Source: an uncultured Alphaproteobacteria bacterium (lineage in GTDB: Bacteria; Pseudomonadota; Alphaproteobacteria; Rhodobacterales; Rhodobacteraceae). From it: a DNA stretch of 64,000 nt. This document shows positions 36,320 through 45,380 of the stretch, piece by piece. The DNA is taken from NCBI GenBank assembly GCA_902580265.1, contig CACHJY010000001.1, forward strand, positions 59,731 to 123,730, given 5' to 3'. The notes under the pieces are model-generated. The model was not told where the DNA came from and ran no database searches. It saw nothing but the letters and a program-made list of their open reading frames with translations. The translations under genes and the position numbers were made by a program. Numbering within the stretch: the first letter of the stretch is position 1; each line of letters begins with the position of its first letter.

Positions 36320-36800
36320 AAACTTTTTGCCTTTGAAAAAATGGATTGTAGAAGGCCTCCGCTGATCCCTTCAAGCCATTGTTATCGTCAAACGACAATA
36401 GATAAGGTACATCTGAAACGTAATTTTTGTATTTTCCTTTATTACGGAGCCTGTCATAAAACATACTATCACCAAAGACTTCAGATAGCTTTGCCGATAT
36501 TCCACCTCAAATAATTACACATTTTTGACTTCCAGTTACAAGAATGTTGTTTGCAATAGACGTTGCAAAAATTTCGGCCATAAGCCTAGCAGCATTTCTG
36601 GCTAATATATTACCTTCCTTTGCAGCAAGCCCAATTTGATCTGCAGTAGACATTTCAGAGGTATGATTTTCTTTAAAGCAAAGATAATTATAGATATTCA
36701 CAAGACCTCTACCACTTAGAACTTCTTCTGTTGAAACATAATCAATCTTTTTAGATAACCACTCTAATAGGCCTATTCCTTCATTAGTAAATAAATACAA
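36306..36800 (-). pseudogene. Decayed glucokinase copy (N-terminus missing, Cys codon to TGA)
   Basis: The frame from 36800 matches the middle and end of the intact glucokinase at 44337-45338: VSTEEVLSGRGLVNIYNYL, EIFATSIANNILVTGSQKCVII. It stops at TGA (36507-36509) exactly where the intact gene has a Cys codon before GGIS. The same frame then runs on for 66 codons (NNGLKGSAEAFYNPFF) to TAG at 36306. The first 165 or so residues, including the ATP-binding IGGTNARF motif, are gone. Confidence 0.88.
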
Positions 36801-36880
36801 ATGTTACTCACTAATAAGCTAGAAATTACTTTCAGAGATACCGAAAAACTAAACCCATATTGTATTATTTCGCCTCAATA
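36801..36880. other. Short gap upstream of the glucokinase remnant
   Basis: 80 AT-rich bases between the remnant and the end of the next ATPase gene. Nothing recognisable remains of the missing glucokinase N-terminus. Confidence 0.4.
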
Positions 36881-37933
36881 TCATATATTTATCTTTGTAC
36901 CCTCTTGATCAAAAAAGTGGATTTTAGATAATTCAAACTTTAATCCGATCTTAAGCCCCTTCTCTAATTTGTTATTACTTTCACATCTTATACGCACTCC
37001 ACCCAAGGTGTCCGCATTCACTATCACAAAAGTATCTGCCCCCAGATATTCTATAACATCTGTAGTTGCTTTAACATGTCCCTTACCATTCTTTACAATT
37101 TTTATATGCTCTGGTCTTATGCCTATATTAGCTACCCGTTTTTTAGTAAGAAGAAAATCTCTCAATTCCTGATCAAAATTTGAGCTATTATAGATATCCC
37201 TATAATTTATTATATTCATTTTTGGGCTACCTATAAATTGAGCAACAAACAAATTTTGTGGCATTTCATAAAGATTTTTTGGTGTGCCAATCTGAGAAAT
37301 TGAGCCAGAATCAAGTACTACTATTCTGTCCGCCAAGGTCATAGCTTCAACTTGATCATGAGTTACATATATCATAGTTGCCTTCAATTCTTGGTGTAAT
37401 TTAGCTAATTCAAGCCGCATATCCACCCGTAAAGCTGCATCGAGATTGGATAAAGGTTCGTCAAATAGAAAGGCGGTAGGATTACGAACTATGGAACGTC
37501 CAATCGCAACGCGCTGTCGTTGACCACCAGACAAAGTTTTAGGTAAACGATTTGAATAATTTTCTAACTTCAATACTTTTGCTACTTTCTCAACACGGTT
37601 TTTTATTACATTCTTTTTCTCCCCCGCTGTTTTTAGGGGGAACCCCATATTCTCTTCTACAGTTAAATGCGGGTAGAGTGCATAACTCTGGAAGACCATA
37701 CTTAGGCCCCTTTTCGATGGAGGAAAATTTGTTACCACTTGTCCATCAATCAAAATATCTCCCATAGAGGTATCTTCTAACCCCCCTATCATACGCAAAA
37801 GTGTTGATTTGCCGCAGCCTGATGGACCAACAAGAACAAGAAATTCGCCATCATATATTTTTAAATCAATGCTTTTTATGACATTTACTTCATTGAACCA
37901 TTTTTTAACTTTTTTTAGTTCAATTGAACCCAT
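36881..37933 (-). CDS. Sugar ABC transporter ATP-binding protein (UgpC/MalK type)
   Basis: Started at 37933 (MGSIELKKVKKWF), where MalK-type proteins begin. A longer frame from 38014 only adds residues translated from inside the preceding gene. The protein has Walker A GPSGCGKST, signature LSGGQRQRVAIGRS, Walker B FLFDEP and a C-terminal TOBE region. It overlaps the GH63 gene by 14 bases and is the last gene of the LacI-led operon. It is close in sequence to the AglK-like ATPase at 28913. Confidence 0.85.
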   Translation of the reverse strand: MGSIELKKVKKWFNEVNVIKSIDLKIYDGEFLVLVGPSGCGKSTLLRMIGGLEDTSMGDILIDGQVVTNFPPSKRGLSMVFQSYALYPHLTVEENMGFPLKTAGEKKNVIKNRVEKVAKVLKLENYSNRLPKTLSGGQRQRVAIGRSIVRNPTAFLFDEPLSNLDAALRVDMRLELAKLHQELKATMIYVTHDQVEAMTLADRIVVLDSGSISQIGTPKNLYEMPQNLFVAQFIGSPKMNIINYRDIYNSSNFDQELRDFLLTKKRVANIGIRPEHIKIVKNGKGHVKATTDVIEYLGADTFVIVNADTLGGVRIRCESNNKLEKGLKIGLKFELSKIHFFDQEGTKINI

Positions 37934-39185
37934 TCGCTCCTCCCATTGTCTTTGCCCAACCCAACCATACAGCCGCAGTCCAAGTGAAAGTATTGCCTCC
38001 AGCGGGAGAGCCATCTATGGGGTCAAAATACTCTGCAAACCCATTTTCTGAAATAGCTCGATTTGTTTGCGCTTTTAGGAGGCTCGCACGTTTTAATTCT
38101 CCTACCTCCTCTAAACCAAAACCAATCAGCATATTCATAATAGCCCAACTAGGTCCTCGCCAATATCGTTTTCGGTCAAACCTTTTGCTTTCAGGATCGT
38201 AACTCGGCATACCATATTTAACCTTTTTCATTATGCGATCATAGTGCGTCAGCATTCTTTTATCATATAACCCTGCATACCAGCACATAAAAGATGCGCT
38301 AGAAATGCTTCCAGCAAAATTGAAATTTAATAGGTCAAAGGAGTCATAACTTGAAATAGAAGCATTCCATAATTTAGAAGCACCTTTTTCTAAGGAAGCA
38401 ATCCAGCTATCAATTTCGCTAATATCTTCTTCTAGATTTATCCCTATAAGACGTAAGTCTCTATTTGCGCGAAGTAATATGAAATGCATAGCAGGATCTG
38501 CTACTTTAAAAGAACTATTTTTTCTGAGCCAATCTGCATTCCATTTACATTCTCGACCCTGCTGAACAAGCCAAATATACCGGTCATAATCTGATTTAGT
38601 GGGGCGCATTAAGGGGTTCACATGTTCTGTATCTCGTCGTTTGTATGGAGCTACGCCAGCGGGGTTAATTGCGGCCAGTGCTCTGTCCCAATCCGGAGCA
38701 TTGTCTCTACCTGCCTCCCAGGGATGGTTTATAAACACTAATCCTTCTTGAAAACGCCATTGCATAAACCAGCGATGCCATTTTAAAACTTTGGGAAATA
38801 GCAGTCTTATTTGTTCGTTGCCGTAATTTGTATCTAATTCCCAAATCTTTTTCATTAAAGATGCGACAACAGGAGGTTGAGTTATTCCAGAGGATGGTAT
38901 GGGTCCAACCCCTTTCCAAATATTGGGGCCAGGAAAATAACTATCGTCAACTTGATGATAAACAATATGAGGAACCATGCCATTATTCCATTGTGCAGAG
39001 AAAAGGGTTTCTAGTTCCTTCCATGCTCTTGGAATATCAAATTGAGCAAAACCATATGCTGCGAAGGCACTATCCCAGTTCCATTGGAATGGATAAAGAC
39101 CATCCGTAGGAATGGTGTAATTGCCTTTATCATTGATCAATAGAATCTTTTTTGCATCTAAGTTTATGTTATTTTGTAGACTCAT
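37920..39185 (-). CDS. GH63-type glucosylglycerate/mannosylglycerate hydrolase (MGH family)
   Basis: A 421-residue cytoplasmic (alpha/alpha)6-barrel hydrolase. The stretches FQWNWDSAFAAYGF, HPWEAGRDNAPDWD (154-167, which should hold the general acid), YWRGPSWAIMNML and the C-terminal EYFDPIDG match MgH-like proteins of GH63. These split glucosylglycerate or mannosylglycerate to sugar plus glycerate. Its position inside an ABC importer operon with a LacI regulator suggests use of this compatible solute as food. Trehalase-like or other GH63 activities remain possible. Confidence 0.75.
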   Translation of the reverse strand: MSLQNNINLDAKKILLINDKGNYTIPTDGLYPFQWNWDSAFAAYGFAQFDIPRAWKELETLFSAQWNNGMVPHIVYHQVDDSYFPGPNIWKGVGPIPSSGITQPPVVASLMKKIWELDTNYGNEQIRLLFPKVLKWHRWFMQWRFQEGLVFINHPWEAGRDNAPDWDRALAAINPAGVAPYKRRDTEHVNPLMRPTKSDYDRYIWLVQQGRECKWNADWLRKNSSFKVADPAMHFILLRANRDLRLIGINLEEDISEIDSWIASLEKGASKLWNASISSYDSFDLLNFNFAGSISSASFMCWYAGLYDKRMLTHYDRIMKKVKYGMPSYDPESKRFDRKRYWRGPSWAIMNMLIGFGLEEVGELKRASLLKAQTNRAISENGFAEYFDPIDGSPAGGNTFTWTAAVWLGWAKTMGGANGFN

Positions 39186-39187
39186 TT

Positions 39188-40405
39188 TTATCCTTTAATT
39201 GATCCTGCTGTTAAGCCTTGTCTTAAATACTTTTCTAACAACAAGAACATTAGCATTACTGGGATAGTTGCTACTACCGATCCTGCCATTAAGTGTTGTC
39301 GTGGCACTTCAGAAGAATCTAACATGGCCACTCCACGCGTAATCGTAAATTTTGAGGGATCATCCAATAACATAAATGCTAAAAGAAACTCATTCCATGC
39401 TATCATAAAAACATAAAGAGAAACTGAAACAATAGAAGGCAGGCTTAATGGCAACGTAATTTTTAAAATAACAGAAATTCTAGAAAGCCCATCCATTAGT
39501 CCAGACTCTTCAATTTCTGTAGGAACAGTCCTAAAGTAGCCTTGCAACATGTAAAGGGCAACTGGAATAGTGGTAACCGGATAAATCATCAAAATTCCAA
39601 GGATGGAATTTCTTAAACCAAAAAGAGAAAAACCTACATAAATAGGTAAAGCTAAAACAATTAATGGCACCATATAAATCAATAATATAGAGCTAGAAAA
39701 TATACCTCTTCCCTTAAATCGAAGACGAGCAACGGCGTACGCGCCAGGAATTGCAAATAATAAGGTAATTATCACTGTAAAAATTGAAACAAAAAACGAA
39801 GTTATTACATACGATCCGAAATTAAAATCTGAGAACAACTCAGTGTAGCTTCGGAAAAGGTCATAGCCTTTAGAGAAATCAATTGAGAAATTTAATGGGT
39901 TTAGCAATAACTCAGATTGATTTTTCAAACTTGTCATCACCATCACGTAAAAAGGTATGGCAACAATTGCAGTAAAAAAGATATACCCAAAATTTGTTAA
40001 AAATTTTATTATATAATCTTCAAATTGGTGCCTCGTGAGCTCATAAAAATCTATATCTCTTAGTGTATTTGAAGTAGACATGATTAATATTACTGAAAAC
40101 AAACTGTTTAAAAAAAATTCAAGATTATTAAAAGACTTATCCGTCAATCTAGTTATAGGTGAGAGCACGACCAAAGCTATAAATAACAGAAGGAAAATAC
40201 CTAGTTTATGATTTTTTTTGAATCCTTTAATTAGTGAGCAGACTAAACCTACAGTTAAACCAGACAAAGAAGTTAACAACAAATTAGGTTTGAACGCATC
40301 TCCTGTTGAAAAAGACGATATTACGCTTAAACACCACACAATAGTAATTGCCCATAAAGCAGACAACAATGGAGCTAAAATATAACCTTTTTGTATAGAT
40401 CTCAT
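39188..40405 (-). CDS. Sugar ABC transporter permease (MalG type)
   Basis: A 405-residue permease. The C-terminal half is a standard MalG core with docking loop EESGLMDGLSRISVI and ending KYLRQGLTAGSIKG. The N-terminal about 100 residues add three extra hydrophobic segments not found in the minimal family, and the ORF has a GTD...KPNLLLTSLSG loop between them. It overlaps the partner permease by 4 bases and the GH63 gene begins 2 bases later, so translation is coupled. Confidence 0.82.
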   Translation of the reverse strand: MRSIQKGYILAPLLSALWAITIVWCLSVISSFSTGDAFKPNLLLTSLSGLTVGLVCSLIKGFKKNHKLGIFLLLFIALVVLSPITRLTDKSFNNLEFFLNSLFSVILIMSTSNTLRDIDFYELTRHQFEDYIIKFLTNFGYIFFTAIVAIPFYVMVMTSLKNQSELLLNPLNFSIDFSKGYDLFRSYTELFSDFNFGSYVITSFFVSIFTVIITLLFAIPGAYAVARLRFKGRGIFSSSILLIYMVPLIVLALPIYVGFSLFGLRNSILGILMIYPVTTIPVALYMLQGYFRTVPTEIEESGLMDGLSRISVILKITLPLSLPSIVSVSLYVFMIAWNEFLLAFMLLDDPSKFTITRGVAMLDSSEVPRQHLMAGSVVATIPVMLMFLLLEKYLRQGLTAGSIKG

Positions 40406-41646
40406 AAACCTTCTTCCCGGCTTATGAATTTAAAAAAAAGAATAGAAAAAATTAAAAGAAATATAAAAATCACTACAGCAACGGCTGCTCCTGCTCCTAT
40501 ATTTGAAAGAGCAAAAGCTTGCTCATATACATTGACCGTTAATGTTCTAGTGCCAGCATTTCCCCCTGTAAGAAGAAAAATGTCGTCAAATTTATTGAAA
40601 GTCCAAATAAATCTCAATAAAAAAAGAATACTTAAAATGCCTAATAACATCGGTATACTCAGATACCAAAACTTCTGGAACGGTGATGCTCCATCCATCT
40701 CTGCGGCCTCATACATTTCGTTATCAATAGACTGCATTCGCGCTAAAATAAAAAGAAAAGAAAGTGGAAAGTAGCGCCAAATCTCAAATACAGTTACCAT
40801 AATTAGTGCAAGAGGGCGTTTCCCAAAAAAATTTATAGGGGTTTCAATCACTTGCATTTGAATCAGAAGTGCATTTATGGAACCAGAGAACGGATCAAAT
40901 AATAATACCCAGGTGAAAGCTACGGCAATAACCGGAGCAACATAGGGAAATAAAAATAATCCTCGAAAAATTCCCTGCCCTCTAAAATTTTTATTTAAGA
41001 TTAATGCTGCCAACAAACCCATAACTAGTGCACCAACAGTACCAAAAACGGTGTAAAAGAGAGTTGCAAATAAAACTTGAAAAAATTCATCTCTATCAAA
41101 AATTTTTATAAAGTTAACTAAAGAAAAATTCAAATTCGTTAGTACATTTTCAGATTTTCCAGTAATTTTTGGAATGGTTTCTTTTGGCGAAATCTTATTA
41201 ATGTAAAAAATTTCGTCAGAGGTTACTTTGAGCTTCAATACCTCTCGATATCCACCCTCGAAGCTGCCAAGATTGCAAGAAAGGTTTCTTTGGTCAAGTT
41301 GACAACGATCATCAAGATTTAAAATTTTTAATCCTCGTGGTATAGTATCTACTAATTTCACATTTTTTATAATTTGATCTCGAGATGAGTTTCGAATTCT
41401 ATAATGAACCTCGCCCTTATCACCTTTTATCTCAAGAGTCCCTTTTAATCGTTCTTTAATTATAGGTTTTGGAGGCCTCAAATCACTAAGACTAATTGGC
41501 TTGAAGCTAATCCAAAAAATTGAAATTAGAGGCAATATTACGATAGAAAAAATAATCAATAAAGTGGGAAATAAAAGAACCCAAGCTAGCTGTTCCTCTT
41601 TTTTTGCTAACGTCCCATTACTTTTGGTGTAAATAAATCCGAGCAT
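40402..41646 (-). CDS. Sugar ABC transporter permease (MalF type) with DUF11-like periplasmic insert
   Basis: Started at the ATG at 41646. The longer frame from a TTG at 41703 would lie in the hairpin after the binding-protein gene. The first membrane segment (VLLFPTLLIIFSIVILP) is followed by a roughly 110-residue periplasmic insert. It has alternating strands such as VHYRIRNSSRDQIIKNV and VDTIPRGLKIL, a pattern like DUF11 adhesion-type repeats, and two Cys residues that could form a disulfide. The MalF core follows, with docking loop EAAEMDGASPFQKF. It pairs with the MalG-type permease downstream. Confidence 0.8.
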   Translation of the reverse strand: MLGFIYTKSNGTLAKKEEQLAWVLLFPTLLIIFSIVILPLISIFWISFKPISLSDLRPPKPIIKERLKGTLEIKGDKGEVHYRIRNSSRDQIIKNVKLVDTIPRGLKILNLDDRCQLDQRNLSCNLGSFEGGYREVLKLKVTSDEIFYINKISPKETIPKITGKSENVLTNLNFSLVNFIKIFDRDEFFQVLFATLFYTVFGTVGALVMGLLAALILNKNFRGQGIFRGLFLFPYVAPVIAVAFTWVLLFDPFSGSINALLIQMQVIETPINFFGKRPLALIMVTVFEIWRYFPLSFLFILARMQSIDNEMYEAAEMDGASPFQKFWYLSIPMLLGILSILFLLRFIWTFNKFDDIFLLTGGNAGTRTLTVNVYEQAFALSNIGAGAAVAVVIFIFLLIFSILFFKFISREEGL

Positions 41647-41693
41647 AAAGTGCTTATTAAATTTTTCGATAGGGGATGTTTGAAAATAAATAA

Positions 41694-41718
41694 GGGCAGC
41701 CAAAAAATGTGACTGCCC
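41694..41718 (-). terminator. Hairpin between binding-protein and permease genes
   Basis: GGGCAG (41694-41699) pairs with CTGCCC (41713-41718). It lies just after the binding-protein stop codon (41730) and before the permease start, the same position as the hairpins at 33458 and 55315. Confidence 0.55.
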
Positions 41719-41729
41719 CTAGAAAGTAT

Positions 41730-43088
41730 TTAATTGATTTGAGATAGCTCTTTGTTCATTGCCGCAACTGCAGCAGAAGCAGATATCTCATCATCAGTAT
41801 ACTGCCTAACAATCCTATTTATTGCCTGAGAGTTAATGATTTTTGAAGCTAAAGATAACTGTCCCTCGGAAACTCCCCATCGTTTTGCTACACTGAGGCC
41901 AGAAACTATTTCATCTATCATCTCTTGTGCATAAAGCTCTGATAAAGGTGCCTTTCTATCAACGCCAACAGGTAATTTAGACCATGCCTTTACAAAAGCC
42001 TCTGAGTCAGATGAGTTTCCGCGTCTTACTGGAAACTTTCCCTCGGGTGCAATAGATAATGTAGATGTATACCCCTCGTTCATTGAATATTCAACGAACT
42101 TCATTGCTTCATCGGTTTCAGCATCTGTGGTAATACCAAAATATCGAACATCTCCCCAAGCAGCGCCTGACGGATTTGATGGTCCTGAAAAGGTGGTCAC
42201 GATGCCGGTCTTTGAAGCAAGCTCACCACTTGTTGGGTCACTATTAATAGTAGGGGGAGCGCTGTCTCGCAGTCCAGCAAGCTCATCTAAAATAAAAGGT
42301 GACCAAATAATCATTGCTGCTTTACCTGCAAAATAAAGTTCTCTTGACTGCTGCCAGAACAATTCACCTGGAGGAGAGGCTTTTACTATAGATTTATAAA
42401 AATCTAAAACCTCAGTAGTTTTCGCTTCATCAAGTGGACTGAAACCACCGGAGTCAACCGGAGAAACACCATTTGCCAAAAAGACATGCTCTAAGACTTG
42501 ACTCATAAAGTTTTCATCGACCTTTGTTGCAGCAACAAAACCGTACATTGATGGAGGATTATGAAGTTTCTTTAAGGCTTTTTCTACATTTGCATATGAA
42601 GTTGGTGCATCGAGCCCTGCTTTATCAAAAAGGTCTTTTCTATATACAACCATTTGTGTCCAACCATCTACTGGAACTGCTGCTACACCATTATCTACGG
42701 CAGCCATAGATAGAGCACCAGACGCAAATGTAGATTTACCTAAGCCATTAACAATATCAGTTGCAGCGTCGGTATCAAGTATACCAGCCTCTGCCCACGG
42801 CAAAGCATACTGCAAAGTATGATAAATTACGTCTGGTAAATCTCCTGCCGCAAATGCAGCGGTTGCACGAGTGCCTAGATCTTTTTCTGAAATTGGTATT
42901 ACCTCAACACTTATTCCAGTTTTTGCTTTAAATGACTCAGCCATCGCTTGTTGTTTCGCTAAGCGTGCTGGCTGTTCTTCTGTTGTCCAAAAACGGATAT
43001 CAGCAATTGCAGTTGCTGCTGACAATCCAATGGACAGAGCTGATCCCAATAGAAAGCTCTTAGTTATTTTAAAATTACTAATCATCAT
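41730..43088 (-). CDS. Sugar ABC transporter substrate-binding protein
   Basis: A 452-residue MalE-like binding protein with a signal peptide (about 1-29, ending AIAD). Features are PDVIYHTLQYALPWAEAG in the N-lobe and AMIIWSPFILDELAG in the hinge region. The GH63 hydrolase in the same operon suggests glucosylglycerate, mannosylglycerate or a similar glycoside as ligand. Confidence 0.83.
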   Translation of the reverse strand: MMISNFKITKSFLLGSALSIGLSAATAIADIRFWTTEEQPARLAKQQAMAESFKAKTGISVEVIPISEKDLGTRATAAFAAGDLPDVIYHTLQYALPWAEAGILDTDAATDIVNGLGKSTFASGALSMAAVDNGVAAVPVDGWTQMVVYRKDLFDKAGLDAPTSYANVEKALKKLHNPPSMYGFVAATKVDENFMSQVLEHVFLANGVSPVDSGGFSPLDEAKTTEVLDFYKSIVKASPPGELFWQQSRELYFAGKAAMIIWSPFILDELAGLRDSAPPTINSDPTSGELASKTGIVTTFSGPSNPSGAAWGDVRYFGITTDAETDEAMKFVEYSMNEGYTSTLSIAPEGKFPVRRGNSSDSEAFVKAWSKLPVGVDRKAPLSELYAQEMIDEIVSGLSVAKRWGVSEGQLSLASKIINSQAINRIVRQYTDDEISASAAVAAMNKELSQIN

Positions 43089-43109
43089 ATACTCTCCCTT
43101 TCTTTTTAG

Positions 43110-44216
43110 TTAAGTTTTAACTATCTTAGCTTCTTCAAGCAAACAAGACAGTTCCTTGCTTGATACGGTAGGCGGTCCATCAGACCCACCTGGGTACAAA
43201 ATAGCCGGGTCGGTTTCCCGCAACAATTCCAGTGCTTCTCCATTTACACGTTTTATAAGTAGAGCAGCTAACTGTTCTCCAGCCTTCTTTGTATCAATCT
43301 TAAATGTTGTTAATGGTGGATTAGTAAAATCACCTTCAGGAACTCCATCATATGAAATGATAGAAAGCTCCTTACCTATTTGTAGTCCTAGGTCTGAAGC
43401 AACTTTATAAGCACCAAGCGCAGCGACATCAGTCGCATATAATATAGCTGTTGGTGGAAAAGACTCGTACAAAAGCTTCCGGGTGGCATTTTCACCCTCT
43501 TTCGTAGTCATCACTCCATCTAAAACCATATTAACGTTCTGTTTTAGACCTAATTTTTTTAGCCCTTTGAGGTAGCCTTGAAGCCTAAGATGTGCAAAAT
43601 TATACTCTACATTGCTGTTTACAAAAGCGATATTTCTATGTCCAAGTAAATAAAGACGTTCAACTGCTTGGCACATAGCATTTTCTCCAACAATATCATA
43701 CCAAGCACAGTCTATGTTGTCCTGTGTTCTCCCATATAGGACAAATGGAATATTTTTAGCTCTTAACAGTTCTATTCTTACATCTTTTACCTTTGTCCTA
43801 GGTAAAATAAATCCATCTGCCTTTCGTTCATCTATTAATCTTTTAATGGTTGAAAGAACTTCATCCTCGCTAACAGCAGAAGCTACGGTTAATGACCAGT
43901 TTTTTTTAGTTGCTGTTTGAGAAACGCCTGTGAGAAAATCTGCTAAAAAAGGTCTCTCACTATCTGTCTGAAAAACAAGCCCAAGTGATCGCACTTTTCC
44001 TGTTTTGATTGCCTGAGCATATGCTAACGGACGATAGTCTAACTCGGCAGCTTTCCTCTGCACACGCAATCTTGTTGCCTCCGAGATATCAGAATACTCA
44101 TTTAAAGCCTTTGAAACAGTTCCCTTTGTGAGATTTAGAGCCTCAGCCAAGTGGTTTATTGTAATTCTATTTACACCACTAGAGTCCATGTCGTCTAACA
44201 AATTGTCTAATCGCAT
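43110..44216 (-). CDS. LacI family transcriptional regulator
   Basis: Started at 44216, where GGGGGA lies 4 bases before the ATG; a frame from 44234 lacks a ribosome site. The helix-turn-helix (ITINHLAEALNLTKGTVSKALN) is followed by the hinge helix and the sugar-binding core (SLGLVFQTDSERPFLADF). It is the first gene of the operon it would control, and a perfect 14-bp palindrome lies 29 bases upstream of its start. Autoregulation and induction by the imported sugar are the simplest reading. Confidence 0.88.
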   Translation of the reverse strand: MRLDNLLDDMDSSGVNRITINHLAEALNLTKGTVSKALNEYSDISEATRLRVQRKAAELDYRPLAYAQAIKTGKVRSLGLVFQTDSERPFLADFLTGVSQTATKKNWSLTVASAVSEDEVLSTIKRLIDERKADGFILPRTKVKDVRIELLRAKNIPFVLYGRTQDNIDCAWYDIVGENAMCQAVERLYLLGHRNIAFVNSNVEYNFAHLRLQGYLKGLKKLGLKQNVNMVLDGVMTTKEGENATRKLLYESFPPTAILYATDVAALGAYKVASDLGLQIGKELSIISYDGVPEGDFTNPPLTTFKIDTKKAGEQLAALLIKRVNGEALELLRETDPAILYPGGSDGPPTVSSKELSCLLEEAKIVKT

Positions 44217-44245
44217 CAGTCCCCCACGAATCATATTATTATTAA

Positions 44246-44259
44246 CGAAACCGGTTTCG
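44246..44259. promoter_or_regulatory. LacI-type operator, perfect palindrome
   Basis: CGAAACCGGTTTCG is a perfect 14-bp inverted repeat with the central CG typical of LacI/GalR operators. It lies directly upstream of the LacI gene and its ABC/GH63 operon. Confidence 0.8.
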
Positions 44260-44336
44260 GCAATTATTTTTTTGAATATTGGAATTTAGAGATGATTTTT
44301 TTGAATTCTAATTTTCACATGAGGACAAATTTACGT

Positions 44337-45338
44337 TTAAAAATTTTTGTTCTTAAAGAAAGGATTATAGAAGGCTTCCGCTGCTCCTTTTAATCCGTTA
44401 TTTTTATCGTAAGATAGCAGTATTGGGACTTTATCGACGTATTCTTGATACCTTCCTTTACTTCTTAGCCGCTCAAAAAATCTACTTTCAACAAATAAGT
44501 GGTGTAGTTTTACAGATATTCCACCACAAATAATTACGCATTTTTGACTGCCTGTTATTAAAATATTATTTGCAATTGATGTTGCAAAAATTTCAATCAT
44601 TAATTTTGCAGCATCTTTTGATATTATATCACCATTAATTGCAGCTTGACCTATTTCTTCTGCAGTTGAGAATTGCGAAACACACTTTTTCTTTGAAATA
44701 AGATAATCGTAAATATTTACTAAACCTCTTCCACTTAAAACCTCTTCGGTAGGTACGTAATTCATTCTATCAGCTAACCACTTAAGAAGATCAATTTCCA
44801 GATTGGTTGCAGGAGAAAAATTTACATTACCTCCCTCCCCTTGAATTGGAAGTAACCCATTATCAAAAAACAAAAGAGTACCAACACCAAGACCTGTTCC
44901 AGGTCCTGTGATAAGTACATTACTATTGTCAATAATCTTTCCGGACTTTAATAAATAAAGTTTATGGTCTTTAAGAACCTCTTCATCTAAAAAATTGAAA
45001 TTATTTTTGAAAAACGATGTAAACCCTAATCCTTGCGCAGCAAAATCATTAACTGCTAGCAAGCTTTTACAGCCAATTTTTTTTAAAAGCTCGTTTTTTT
45101 TAAAAAACCAATGGTTATTAGTAAACTTTATTAGATTATCTTCGCAAGGTCCGGCGATCGATAGAGATAGATTATCAACAACCAGCTGATTTTTCGAGAT
45201 ATAGTGTAAAATAGCATGGTCTATATTTTTAAAATCTACGCAATTAAAGAAATCAATATGCTCTATCTCAGATTCCTTATTTTTCTGATAACCAAAACGC
45301 GCATTTGTCCCGCCAATGTCGGCAACTAGTAGCTTCAA
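44337..45338 (-). CDS. glk: Glucokinase
   Basis: A 333-residue Glk-type glucokinase: phosphate-binding ADIGGTNARFGY at the start, TGPGTGLGVGTLL for nucleotide binding, and QGEGGNVNFSP with EEVLSGRGLVNIYDYL near the sugar site. It phosphorylates glucose released by the GH1, GH4 and GH63 enzymes encoded nearby, feeding glycolysis together with the pfkA gene. It is the intact paralogue of the decayed copy at 36306-36800. Confidence 0.92.
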   Translation of the reverse strand: MKLLVADIGGTNARFGYQKNKESEIEHIDFFNCVDFKNIDHAILHYISKNQLVVDNLSLSIAGPCEDNLIKFTNNHWFFKKNELLKKIGCKSLLAVNDFAAQGLGFTSFFKNNFNFLDEEVLKDHKLYLLKSGKIIDNSNVLITGPGTGLGVGTLLFFDNGLLPIQGEGGNVNFSPATNLEIDLLKWLADRMNYVPTEEVLSGRGLVNIYDYLISKKKCVSQFSTAEEIGQAAINGDIISKDAAKLMIEIFATSIANNILITGSQKCVIICGGISVKLHHLFVESRFFERLRSKGRYQEYVDKVPILLSYDKNNGLKGAAEAFYNPFFKNKNF

Positions 45339-45380
45339 ATCAGCCCCCTAAGTCTATTCTGAACTATACCCTACATATTT

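Noticed and set aside
36507..36509. TGA at a conserved Cys position, possible selenocysteine codon
   Set aside because: The gene also lacks its entire N-terminal half, so it is a decayed copy; no selenocysteine element was seen after the TGA.
37934..38014. Longer N-terminus for the ATPase gene at 36881
   Set aside because: The extra 27 residues lie inside the preceding gene and do not resemble MalK-type starts, which begin at MGSIELKKV.
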